A program made the translations under genes and the position numbers. A DNA stretch of 64,000 bases from Solea solea (lineage: Eukaryota > Chordata > Actinopteri > Pleuronectiformes > Soleidae): assembly GCF_958295425.1 (NCBI RefSeq), contig NC_081139.1, positions 17,772,388-17,836,387 on the forward strand. Direction: 5' to 3'. This document shows, piece by piece, positions 25,601 to 36,181 of the stretch. Each line of letters begins with the position of its first letter. Position 1 is the stretch's first letter. Under the pieces are notes generated by a model. That model worked only from the letters and a program-made list of their open reading frames with translations, searched no databases and was not told where the DNA came from.

Positions 25601-26129
25601 AATGATCATTTAGGCTGCATCTGTGGATGTGCAAAGACAATTAGCTACGGAACATTAGCTTTTTGTAAAGCTTTTAAAGGACCGTAGTGTACCTGCACAG
25701 TAATGAGGAAGGACAATTCATATGGGCTACGTCAGGGACTGATGAAGGTCTGATTTGAATGTTTAGACGCTCTAAGGAAACAGCCATGTTCTTAGAAGTA
25801 CTTATTCAGGCTGTCACTTGAACAAAATGAATCAAAGAATTTGCTGCTGTAATTAATCACAATGGATTGTATCACTGCGTCTTAATAATGAATCCTGTTA
25901 TAAGGAATCACTTGTATGCACTTGCACAGTCAGTACACTTCTACACATATCCAGCAAAACAAAATCCAGGCTAAACCAAAAAGCCATCAAAGCTGTTAAA
26001 TGTTTATAGAGTAAATCATGTCTTATGTGTGCACATATTACTATGGTGCTGCTGATTCAATTTACTCTCACTTTATGCAAACAACTTGCAGTTTCCAGTA
26101 TTTAAAACTGTAGTGCATCACTTTTCAAC
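22661..26129. other. non-coding stretch
   Basis: No exon was recognised. A short (ATT)n tract lies at 22818-22850 and a longer one at 23300-23430. The block 23860-23940 and the rest carry only short chance frames. Confidence 0.4.
23300..23430. repeat. compound (ATT)n / (TAC)n / (TAA)n triplet tract
   Basis: ATT and ATAAT units pass through ACTACTACTACT to AATAATAATAAT. The open frame across it (runs of Ile and Asn) is an artefact of the repeat. Confidence 0.9.
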
Positions 26130-26200
26130 ATAAAACAAATGTCTGTTGCATTCAAACAACTGTCTCATTAGTTCACACAATGCAGATTTTCTATAATACT
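26130..26200 (+). repeat. fragment of interspersed repeat family A
   Basis: AAACAAATGTC, TTGCATT, AACTGTC and AGTTCACA lie in the same order and spacing as at 22294-22345. Only this core was detected. Confidence 0.5.
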
Positions 26201-26340
26201 CAACCCAACAACCATGTTCAAAGTCAACTGCTTTGCCAGTTAGCCCAGCATCGCTGGTTTTAAGCCAAAACCAATGTGTCAGTTACCATAGAAATCTGGA
26301 ACGAACACAGTTGACGTTTTATAGAATCAAAAACACAGAG

Positions 26341-26830
26341 GGCCGTATTTAAACAATCTAGTAAGTGCAGTGTCCAACTCCAAATTTGCTTGTTACACAG
26401 TGGGTAATCTAGGCACAAAGTGAGGCACAAGGCACAAAGGCCTCGTATTTAGTGTCTGAATTATTCAGAGGTGTTTTGGACGTAACATCAATTTGTCTTT
26501 CCCTTTTAAAAGCCAGGTGTGCGAATGCAGGAAAGTGGAGAAATGAATGACTCTGCTGAGGAGACGGATACGCTTGTGTGTGAGGTGAAGGCTTGTGAGC
26601 AGATCATCTACGGTTGCAGCAAGAACTATTCACTGAGGGATAGGTACGTGGTCCCTGGCTGGTGGACCTTCTGCCTCCGTGAGACTGCACAGGATAAAGA
26701 ACCGCACCAACCTGCATATAATGATGAGAAAGGAGGGGAGGAGGAGGAGGAGGAGTGCATCCCTGTGTGTGCAACAAGCAGATTGCCCATGCATTGTGAA
26801 CCCACCTATGAAAGGCCTATCTAATGTGTT
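26341..26830 (+). mobile_element. Harbinger-type transposon relic with Myb/SANT-like ORF
   Basis: The 101-codon frame at 26519-26824 begins with sequence like the Myb/SANT-like DNA-binding protein of PIF/Harbinger transposons. The part SGEMNDSAEETDTLVCEVKA, then CEQIIYG, fits the family pattern (acidic start, E-x-x-LV-x-EV). A later YNDEK resembles the family's RYND motif. The middle is degraded, and the frame ends in an acidic EEEEEE run. Flanking non-coding sequence (TATTTAGTGTCTGAATTATT) and the ORF start are shared with the minus-strand copy at 58885-59140. No DDE transposase is present here. The family assignment is from memory. Confidence 0.55.
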
Positions 26831-28102
26831 GTTTGAATAAAACAATGTCACAGTGGCTTTCTGCTGCCTCGAGATAGCAATGTATCCACAATACCAGACC
26901 ACACCTCATTTTATCACCAGCACACCCACGGGGGCTCTGATGGGTGAGAGAAACTTTTCAGTAATTCTATCGTATCATAATTCCTGACTCCACCTTTTTG
27001 TATTTTTTTTCACATGTTCTCAGCCATTATTTTCTGTGTTTTTATGTGTGAAATAAAAAAAAAAACATGACAAATACTGTTTTAGACTGTTGTTGAGCAG
27101 CTTCCCTATTGGGTTTAATTTGCAGGATAGGATATATTTAACATCTCCACTGAGCACTCTTCACACAAGCAGGTCTAAATTAAAACAGACTACAATTCAA
27201 ACAGTTGAGGATTAAAACAATAGTTGCCTGGTATTAAAAAAACCTTAAAGTTTGGACAGTTAGAAAGTATTTGATATGCGAGCGTGGAAATAATACAGAT
27301 GTCATATCTATAAGGGCGTTTATATGACTACAGACACTTACTTTCTTTTATTTAAACCGTGCAGTCTTAATGGGTGTCATTTCAGTAACTGTGTTGAGTA
27401 GACACCATTTGCTGCTTTTTCAGCATCATCATTGGAAATGGAACAAATTGTTCCTGTTTTTAACTGGTTTTGAGGAGGTGGAGAACAGACATCAGACGTC
27501 TCACACTTATTTTTTTGTTGTTTCTTTTCATCTTGATTTATTTGGTGTTGCATCTGTGTTGACTCCTGCGTTCTCCAATGCACTCTGAAGCACAGCTTTG
27601 TGTATTTAACTTTTTTTTTATTAGTACTTTAGTAGCACAGAATTTTGATTTCATCTTTCTGTGTGTTAATGGCTGTGCCCTTTGAAAATTCCAGGAAAAT
27701 TATTGCTCTTTCATTTGTGTTAAATGATTTTATTGCACATTAACACTCTCGACAGAGTCACCGTGCTCATCATGTTGATTTTGGTTTTAGCACTGGTAAG
27801 TGTTCTGTTAATTGTTTTCGTTGGCACATGATTATCATTAGGCCTCTGATTTGTGTACCTCTAGGGTCTTGTTGTGGATTAAGCTTGGTGGCAACCGGCC
27901 GTAACATCACCCATAAGAATATGAACTTTTGAAGCTTTGGGATTTGCCTGGTGCCATGTGTTCAGGTGTTACCTGCAAATATGCACATATTGGTCAATAG
28001 CAGCTGTCAATCACATACTGTATGTGCCATGCTTTAGTTTAACTACTTAACTACAACAATAATTAAGGATTATTATGGAATTATTGATCATTTAAAAAAA
28101 AA

Positions 28103-28103
<1 letters not shown>
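26831..28103. other. non-coding stretch, nothing recognised
   Basis: AT-rich sequence with an A12 run near 27055-27066 and no exon or repeat copy detected. Confidence 0.4.
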
Positions 28104-28133
<30 letters not shown>

Positions 28134-28140
28134 CACACAG
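28104..28140. repeat. (TG)n(TA)n(CA)n palindromic tract
   Basis: TGTGTG passes into TA repeats and then ACACAC, giving a self-complementary tract that can form a hairpin. Confidence 0.9.
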
Positions 28141-28169
28141 GTGGTTCACTTAGCTTGTTTTTATGTGTC

Positions 28170-28275
28170 TATCTATTTTGTGATTTCTGTACAGTTATTG
28201 CTACTTTATATCACTACTAAAAATGCAATATGAAATGAATCATAACCATGACTCAACACATAAGAAGACGAAAAA
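28170..28275 (+). repeat. interspersed repeat, family C fragment
   Basis: ATTGCTACTTTATATCACTA and AAATGAATCATAAC, then GACTCAACA, match 43808-43880 in order. Confidence 0.7.
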
Positions 28276-28282
28276 GGGTTAA

Positions 28283-28350
28283 CCAGGTAAAAAACCCAAT
28301 GAGATCAAAATCTCTTTTTCAAGGGTGATCTGGCCAAGAGGTCAGCAGCA
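28283..28350 (+). repeat. dispersed repeat fragment (LINE-tail-like)
   Basis: CCAGGTAAAAAACCCAATGAG, ATCTCTTTTTCAAGGG and CTGGCCAAGA resemble a dispersed fish sequence I associate with LINE 3' regions. No second copy lies in the window. Confidence 0.35.
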
Positions 28351-28741
28351 CACGTCATAATAAATATTAGATTAGATATAGGAGACATGTTACAAACAAG
28401 AATTTTGACAAAAACAGTAATGTAACGGTCCAAGATTCTACCTACTGCATCTTTAATAGCCACTGGGACCTTGTGCTTCTTGTACAAAGTGGATAAAGAT
28501 CAATCAAACAGAATAACCCCCAGCTGCCATGCCCCATGAGCTCAGCCGCCCAGCAAGGACACAACCTAACCCCAGACACCACTGCTACATGTTGCTTGGA
28601 CCCTGAATGCAGCCACTGTTTAAGATTTCTAGAAAGTCTAAAATAGAAAATGTGAGCCTTCTTTCTGGTGCTCACACACGAGCAGCTGAGTTCTGGAGTA
28701 GCCCGAAGGTGTGACTTTATTGGTAAAGTAATTGCCATTTG

Positions 28742-29805
28742 TTAAAGGAATACTTCACCAATTTGCATGTGGTTTTGCAGAATACTGCTAGAATAACAGT
28801 AGTATTTTTTTTAAAAATTATGCTTCCCTCCCTCAGTTTTCCACTGACTTGTACAAAAATCGTTTTTTTCCATTTTCAAATTTGCTACACTGAGTCAAAT
28901 GACACGAATCATGTTGTTCGAAACTACAACGCCAGTTCCGCACTTGCCTCACCCATAGGGGGAGGAGACTTCATTCCCAGAATGTAAACGCAGTGTCCGC
29001 CGTCTTTGCTAACAGTTATGCTAACCGGCTCTTGCTCTGCAGCGTGGATGTATTATAAGAACTGGATAGAGCACCGCCCCCTCTGCCTTGAAGACAATTT
29101 TGTCGTGGTGGCCACTTCCGTGTACTGCAACAAAAAATACTCCCGGGCCCAAAAAGCAATTTTCCCATTGACCACAATAGTACAGAGACGCCTCCAAAAC
29201 TGCTCACAGGACACCTCAAGACATGGCATGTATACATCTTTATGTTCTATATTTTTAGTTCATGGAGTTTCATATTTGAAAAACCTTCCATAAAAAGAAA
29301 AATCTTATTTCTCAGAGTGACGTCACAGCTGTGTACGAGCACAGCAAAGAGCGGTCATGGCGTCTCGGGAACGACGCTACTGTCAGGGAACCGTATGATG
29401 TGAAAACTTTACGAGAAATGTGAATAAATGAAGGCAATTAGGAGTTTTCTTTCACATTTTTTAACGCACCGAGCAAGTTGAGAACGCGGAAGTCAAAAAC
29501 TTTTTTGGCATATATGCTGGGTGAGTAACTCCATAGGAATAAACGGAACCAGGGGGGCGGAGCTCTATCCAGTTCTTATAATACATCCATGCGCTGACTG
29601 CTTCGAAGCTTGAGACAGTGAGACTCTCGCGGGGCAACGAGCACTGTGCATTCTGGGAGTTGTTGTCTACATGAGCCAAAATTACATTTTTCTGCCTTTC
29701 TCGGCCAAGACGGCACTTGATTCAAATATTATTTCACATTTCTACAACATAGATGACCCAGTTTTAATAGACATTCATCTTTCCACCAGTGAAATATTCC
29801 TTTAA
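28742..29805. mobile_element. TTAA-target non-autonomous DNA transposon carrying a nested element
   Basis: The element is bounded by TTAA at 28742-28745 and 29802-29805. The terminal inverted repeats are AGGAATACTTCAC (28746 onward) and GTGAAATATTCCT (ending 29801), with one mismatch. TTAA target duplication is typical of PiggyBac and Kolobok elements. The total is 1056 bp between the TTAA sites, of which about 550 bp (29043-29591) is a nested long-TIR element. No transposase coding was seen; the open frames inside are incidental. Confidence 0.8.
29043..29591 (+). mobile_element. long-TIR DNA transposon (family D) nested in the TTAA element
   Basis: The ends GTGGATGTATTATAAGAACT (left) and AGTTCTTATAATACATCCAT (right) are inverted repeats of about 33 bp, extending through GGATAGAGC and CCGCCCCC. 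The inner sequence matches the 36182-37759 copy in inverted orientation (for example GACAATTTTGTC, GGTGGCCAC, CAATTTTCCCATTGACCAC, GTCAGGGAACCGT). The termini starting CA(T/G)G suggest a hAT-like element, but no clear target duplication survives here. It is non-coding. Confidence 0.8.
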
Positions 29806-32800
29806 CTGTCACAATGCAAACTATTTTTTCCAAATCATTTATTCCTCTTTCTTTTCCAGGTTTCTGTTTTAGCTCTCTGGCTCATTAAAGACAGAACAGG
29901 TTCCCTCACACGTCGAGTGTCACACAAGCGCTCGTCGTGTATTGTAGGAACTCGAGATGACAGACAGCGCAACACGTTTTCATCCATCATTGACAAAAAC
30001 TGTCTCTTGCTCTGGATCGTGATCAAACTCCTGGCTGTGGTGAGACTATTTTGAAACCATTTCCATAAATGTCATCATTTAAACCCACAGGTGACACAAT
30101 ATTAGCAGCAATGCTTTAGATAACTTGAGGCACTGTTGAACCTGAGGATCCATAAAAGCAGGACTTCTATCTCTATCTCTCTTTTCATGAATGAACACCC
30201 CATTCCTGACACATGGAAGTGTAGCCTTATATGGTTTTAGTAGGGTGTTACTAAAGGTAATTTACTCATTTATTTTGTTGGAGTTAGACGGTGAATTTGA
30301 CGTGTTCGTACAAGCCCATCGTTTGGAAAAAAAACAAATTAGGAAAGGTTTAAGACGACATACAAAAACACTCTTGCATGAGGACCATTGTCTTTGTTTT
30401 ACGTCAGCTATGCATTTATGAATCTGGTGTTTCTTGTCAGCTCCCATCCTTTCACCATCGTGTCACTTTCACTGTGGATTGTCAAATAAAGCAGAATATA
30501 TATAAAAATAACTTCTCAAAAGAAGCATCTCCCTGAGTGCTAGGGGCATTCCTGAGGCAGAAGGCTCTTGTGGGATTTTTTTAAAATATTGTTTTGAAGA
30601 GTGACACAGATACTCTTCCAACACAGAAAAATATCTTGTTTGTAAGTTTAATTTGTGTGACATCCAGTCCCACTTGGCGGCTTGGAACCCTGTTTATACG
30701 AAATATGGATAAAGCAATGTAAAAATGTACTTAACATAAATTGTTGGGCCTTTACTGGACTTTTGTTTTCCACTTGAAGTCAGGTGGTTGAGGAGTGGTG
30801 CATTTAACATTAAATATAAATCATACACAAGTGGCAAATGGTCGTGGTGACACCCATAAGAATTTGTACTCCCAAATTCAAACTGTACACTGCAGCCTCC
30901 AGAATTGCAACTTGACAATACCAGGCTGAGGTTTTGCAACCGTAATTGTATAGATATCACATGCAACCAAGCTCCTTTTGGACAATGCAAGCTGCAAATC
31001 AAACCATCTTGTGCCGTACGTTATCACCTATTTTCCTCTAAATTGGAATATAATTTATAAAATTAATATCATGTGCTATTGAAGAGGTATAGGCTTGTTT
31101 TCTGTGAGACTTCTGTTTAAACAAAGTTCTTTATGCAACCAGCACAGTCACCCCCCAATGGCTATTCAGTTTTAATTTCCTGGTTGGCTTCAAGGTGGAA
31201 ACCAGACCACTTTTTAAAGTTGATCTATTGTCGTAAATGTGGATGGCTTCACTTTCAATACTGATATCACAAGCTTTAGAATCTACTGATACAAGATCAG
31301 TCTTACTGCTTTTAAACAACTTAACTGTTACCAACACATTTTCCACATAAAAAACATCGCTGATGTATTAAAGCTAGAATAAGCCATTTCAAAAATGGAA
31401 TGCTCCAACTGTTAAGCAGACTTGCCTCACTTACATACATATACTGGTCACATGACAGTGTTGGTGCACGCATTTGCACGATATTGTGCCGTCACAGGAA
31501 GAGACGTCCCACACACAAATCAAATCGAACAGCGCCAAACTTTAGATCACTTAAAACTACTTAACAATCCTAAAAATGTGGGTTAAACTCCAACAACTAC
31601 AGGAGTCTGGTGTAAAGTCACTAGTCACTTGTGTATGTCTGTGTGCGTGTGTGTGTGTTGTGTATAAAATGAAGTCACCGCAGTTTCACTCAGCCGTGCA
31701 GTGATGACTCTGCCCACGTTAAGTAGCTACTTTTTTTGTAGTGGAGATGCAACCTGATCGTGCCGTGCCGAGGCGAGTAGAGCCTGTGGAAATATGCCAT
31801 TGGTTAGATCACAAACATGACTGCAGTCCAATTTACTTTTACAAGGTGGCATGAGCACACTGCATTTCAAATCGGATGTGAAGCTGTGACAAAACAAAAA
31901 AACCTTGTGTGACATCAGCTGTCATTTTCACAGGGGATATATCAGAGATTGCACAGGCTCTTTTTACGCACAGCGTGCTTCTGACACTTACAAAGAGGAA
32001 GTCAAATCTGTGTGCATCTGCTTTAGAGACACGGATGCAGTTACACCTTTACAACATTTGGCTAGGATACATCTAAACGACACCCTGAGGTGGTTCAACC
32101 AGTTGGATTCAGTGTTTTTTTTTCTCTAATTACTTTACACTTGAGCTTCTTTTTTTGGAAAATTGTTTTCAGGACTGAAGACGTTGTAGACCATATTTAC
32201 AATGGGTAATTAAAGGTGATTTATAGAGAGACACATGCAGACTATGTATTTGTTTATGGCCATACTTTATTTTGTCAAGTACACCTTTGGGGCTATGTAG
32301 TATATCAGTGTGTCTGTCCTTGATACAAGACATTTTGCTTCTCTGACATTGTAAATAATAGAGTGAAATATTACAGCTGACAAATTGTCATTCTTTTCTT
32401 TTTCTTTCTTCCTGTTAAGTATTACAGTTATATTCATTGTCCATAAAATGTCACGGTGAAAAGCTTTAGAACATTTTTAATGACTGTATTGTACTGTTCC
32501 ACATTTCGTGCCGAGGTCAACACATCGTGGATTTATAAAAGGCTGATAGAATAATAATTGCCATCTGACAAAATGATGTATACGGTGTAAAGACATAATT
32601 AAGAGTCTGTCGTGTATGTTTGGTCGGAGCTCTAATGCTTTTTCATCCGTTGTCGTGGGGTTCCGCCGTCAGCTTCTCAGGAAAATAAACAAACATGATC
32701 AAATGACTGGTGTTATAAAGTGTAAAGTACTCAAAATCTTTACAAAGTAAAACGAAACACCACAAGCAGAGTTCTCCTTTAACTCGGTATATTTCAAAAG

Positions 32801-32839
32801 CAACACGACATGACACGAGCTGGGACAATTAAGAACGTG
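29806..32839. other. mostly non-coding; one anonymous candidate exon
   Basis: Nothing recognisable was found except a possible exon at 29860-30039, with good splice signals and an open frame of exactly 60 codons (see findings). The rest has only short chance frames and a TG-rich tract near 31640-31660. Confidence 0.35.
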
Positions 32840-33021
32840 GGTCACGTGACTTCTAAAGCCTGCTTAAAGTATCTATATTAAAGCGGAAGTTGGAATTGTC
32901 CGGGTTTTGAGTGGCTGGCGGTGGTGTGATTTAACAGCTGGTGAGTGATGTGGTTTGTGTTTGAAACAGATGAACGGCAGAGACTCAAAGTGTGCGCCCC
33001 ACGGACGCGATAATTGCAGAG
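32840..33021 (+). promoter_or_regulatory. CpG-rich candidate promoter and first exon
   Basis: The patch has an E-box (GGTCACGTGAC, 32841-32851), an ETS-type site (GCGGAAGT, 32883-32890) and many CpGs (GTCCGGG, GGCGG, GCGCCCCACGGACGCG) in a CpG-poor surrounding. Two donor-like sites follow: CAGCTG|GTGAGT after 32940 and GCAGAG|GTATGA after 33021. An ATG at 32970 starts a 17-codon frame (MNGRDSKCAPHGRDNCR) that runs into the second donor, with an upstream in-frame stop. The gene is not recognised. The gap between 32940 and the ATG is too short for an intron, so the donors are alternatives. It could also be an unmethylated island without a gene. Confidence 0.35.
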
Positions 33022-33072
33022 GTATGATTTTTTTCTCCCTGTTTACCGACGAATACGGAGGAAAAGAAAAAT

Positions 33073-33096
33073 AGAGAGAGAGAGAGAGAGAGAGAG
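33073..33096. repeat. (AG)12 microsatellite
   Basis: An uninterrupted AG run lies just downstream of the candidate promoter patch. Confidence 0.95.
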
Positions 33097-33159
33097 GGGA
33101 AAAGTGTGGCGTTTCGCTTGTCGGCACTGGAGGTCTGCGCGCGCACTCGCTCCCTCTTT

Positions 33160-33160
<1 letters not shown>

Positions 33161-33195
<35 letters not shown>
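33161..33195. repeat. (TG)n microsatellite
   Basis: The TG run has one CG step and is flanked on both sides by GCGCGC runs (33137-33144 and 33198-33207), making a CpG-rich alternating tract. Confidence 0.95.
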
Positions 33196-33199
<4 letters not shown>

Positions 33200-33207
33200 G
33201 CGCGCGC

Positions 33208-34281
33208 TGCCCGCAGTCAGTGATGAATTTGCTTGTCACATCTCCTCATAAAGACAGCCGTGAAATTACTGTAAAGATAAGACCACCATTAGATCTGAAA
33301 GATTCACTGCGTGTGATATCCAGCTTAAAATGAACTTCTCAGTGAAGTTACCATTTTACTTGTCTTGAGTGTCATGAAGTGGCATATTTAAGCACTTGTT
33401 TTAGTTATTTACCATCAGGAGAATTAAAAAATGTTGGGCCCTGGTGCTTGACTCTTATTGATACACATGTAACACTATGAATTGCATTATTTATAGTTTT
33501 GTTATTTACACACTAGTGTAAATTGTGTTATTTACAAACTAGTGACACTTTTGTTTTGTTTTAACATTAGAGGGCAGTAAAATCACAAAAGTGGCCCAAT
33601 ATTGATTTGCACTTTCATATTCAAAGTGAAGCACTAAGTGTGATGATACTGAACTTGAATCTAATGACTTCTTGTTCTGGATGTGGGAGTGCTCCCTGAA
33701 GGTTCCCCCCTTAGGTTGTCCTGTGGTTGATATGGAAAGTTTTTCTAACGTTTGGTTCCCAGAATGTCCCCTAACGTTACTTTGTCACAACCTTCATACA
33801 ACATGATTTTGGTTATATTAAAAATGTGTTTTTTTTTTTTTTTTAAACTTGAAGTGAGCAAATCTTCAACTACAAGATAAAACCAAATAACTTGAAAATA
33901 ACTTTTAAGATATCTAAAAATGTCTAAATTTCTTTAATTGTTTTTTCTTTTTTTTCTTTTCTCCTCGCCACACTATTGGGTGGCCTCAAGTAGCCGCATA
34001 GTGCACTTACTGCGTGCATTCTAAGTTGAATGCCTGTTGAATGAAGTCCAACTTGGATTTCCAACTCGGCAAATGTAAGATGGATGCTTCTCGTACAAAC
34101 ACTGCTACTTTTACTGTTAATTGCACTTCTGTCTTCTTTGATTGACAGTAAGTCAATTGTACACGTAGTACTGTTTTACTTATTTTGTCCATTTTATTAG
34201 ATATGTTGCTATTGTTTGTGTGTGCAAAATACAGGGTTGTTATCGAGTGACAATTGGGTTTTTCTGACTTCTCCACTGAAC
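33208..34281. other. non-coding stretch
   Basis: No exon was recognised. A T17 run ends near 33844 and a T-rich part lies at about 33940-33960. Confidence 0.4.
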
Positions 34282-34317
34282 TTTATTTGGAGGTCAGGCT
34301 TTTGACCTCCAAATAAA
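34282..34317. repeat. perfect 15-bp hairpin
   Basis: TTTATTTGGAGGTCA (34282-34296) and TGACCTCCAAATAAA (34303-34317) are exact reverse complements around GGCTTT. Confidence 0.9.
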
Positions 34318-36181
34318 TGGAACTTGGCAATCATTTGTGCAGGGTGTGCCACCAGCCAGTAAGTCAGTCAAGTCAAGTAGTTTATTTGTCAAATGTACTA
34401 TATGTACGACATACAGCACAGATGAAATGGCAGTCCTCTCAGACCCACGGTGCAGGGGGTAACAACCATGCATGTGGAGTCTTCTTTCAAGGGGGGATCT
34501 GTGTCTTTACATAACGGGCAGAGGCAACGCAGCCATAGGCTACTATCAGAGCCAGGGTCCACCGAAAATGTCCCATTGCACTAAAATGATAAATCAGTTG
34601 ACCTCTAATGTTGAGGACATATTGAATAGTAGATGCCTGCCAGGCTGTTTCTAAACCTCCCCATAGTTCCTCTGATGATCACCGTTTACATTAAAACCCC
34701 ACACTTTGTCAGTATACATGACAAAGGTCAAAGGCACACACTTGCAAAATCTTTATACCAAAATAAAAATAAAATAAATATAAGTTTCAGCTTGTGCTAG
34801 ACTTTGCCATGACTTTGCTCCACAAAGACAATCTTAGTGTGAGAGCAATGTCCTCTTGGCTATAGAGATAGATGCATTTTTGATTTGGGGGTTATTGAGT
34901 TGGAATCTCTATATTATTGAGTGGTTTTGGGGCAGACTTCCATTTTTCTCCTGTTTGAGGAAGATTTGTCTTTACCCTTTCTCTTTTTTTCTGCTCTGCT
35001 TATGTTTATAGATGATCCTTGTTGAGACATTGCCCATCTTTGTACTTGCCTCCCTCCTCCATTAACGATTGGAAATATCGCCTTACCGGACATATAAGGG
35101 TCCCACTCTTCACAACTAAAAGCACACAATAAACGGAGAGCCTTCAGTAGGAATCGACTGTGTCAACAAATTCACGCACACAGTAATACATAACGGAGCA
35201 AAAGGGTGTCTTATTTTTTAACTGCTTGAGTAGCTCCTCTTTAATATCACAGTAGTACACACTCCCAGTAATTTAAAAGTGATTGTTTTCCTGGATCCCT
35301 GCATGACTGCAGTTAATGTACAGTTAACTCTACAGCAGGAGCCAATTTTGTTATGTGCAAAGCTGTTATTAGTGGTATGCCTTTTTTTAAAAAAAAAAAT
35401 GGGGTAGCCTCAGATTGTTTTAGTAAACAAAGACCTCTGCAAAACAACACCTAATGAGGCAGCATTGTTTATCTGACTTTGCCAATCCAAGCATATACTG
35501 ATTCCTATTATTGTATTTTCTTTATCTTTCTTTCTTCCTGTACTTGCATATCCATATTATACATTTTAATAGACACAAAACTAATGATTAGAATGTGGCA
35601 AGGGCACAGTTAAATTTCATTTCCTCCTCAGCAACAGTAATGCCTACCATAGTGTCTGGTAGATAGGGTGTTGGTGTATGGGAGATTTCAACTTTAAATT
35701 GTCTCCATGGAACATTCAGTGGTGTGTGTTTAATGGACCATGATTACAGTCACTTATCATGCTCAGCAGACACTTGTGATATGTTTAAAATAGGTATCCA
35801 GTGATGTAGGGAGTCTGCGTCTCCTCTGAGTAAGCATTTTACAGAGATAACAAAACACTGCTTCTATATACTGGAGCCTGTAGATACTGTATGTCCTATC
35901 TGGATTATTGCAGTCTAATATACAAGGAAGAAAGGCACATTCGGGGTTGCTTTCATCATACATTACTGCAATTAAAAATTCCATTAAGGTTGTAAGAAAA
36001 TAGTGAACCACTTAGGTTTTGCAGTATTTCATGGTGCAATAGTGTATTGATTATTTGAAATGTTGTATTAATATGGAAATACTCTTAGCAATAGTTTTGT
36101 GTTGTAGTTAAGCCTCCGACCACTAGTTGGTAGCAGGCTTTTGACCATTTTTTGTCCCTCCCTCCTGCCACTCCTCTCACT
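34318..36181. other. non-coding stretch
   Basis: 34375-34450 (AAGTAGTTTATTTGTCAAATG, then CTCAGACCCACGG) resembles the 3' tail of a fish LINE read on the minus strand, at low confidence. The rest shows no gene. Confidence 0.35.

Noticed and set aside
32941..32969. A 29-base intron between the GTGAGT donor at 32941 and the AACAG before the ATG at 32970
   Set aside because: Too short for a vertebrate spliceosomal intron; the two donors are more likely alternatives of one exon.
32873..33333. Overlapping frames with Ser-Leu, Thr-His and Cys-Val repeats
   Set aside because: They come from the AG and TG microsatellites downstream of the candidate promoter.
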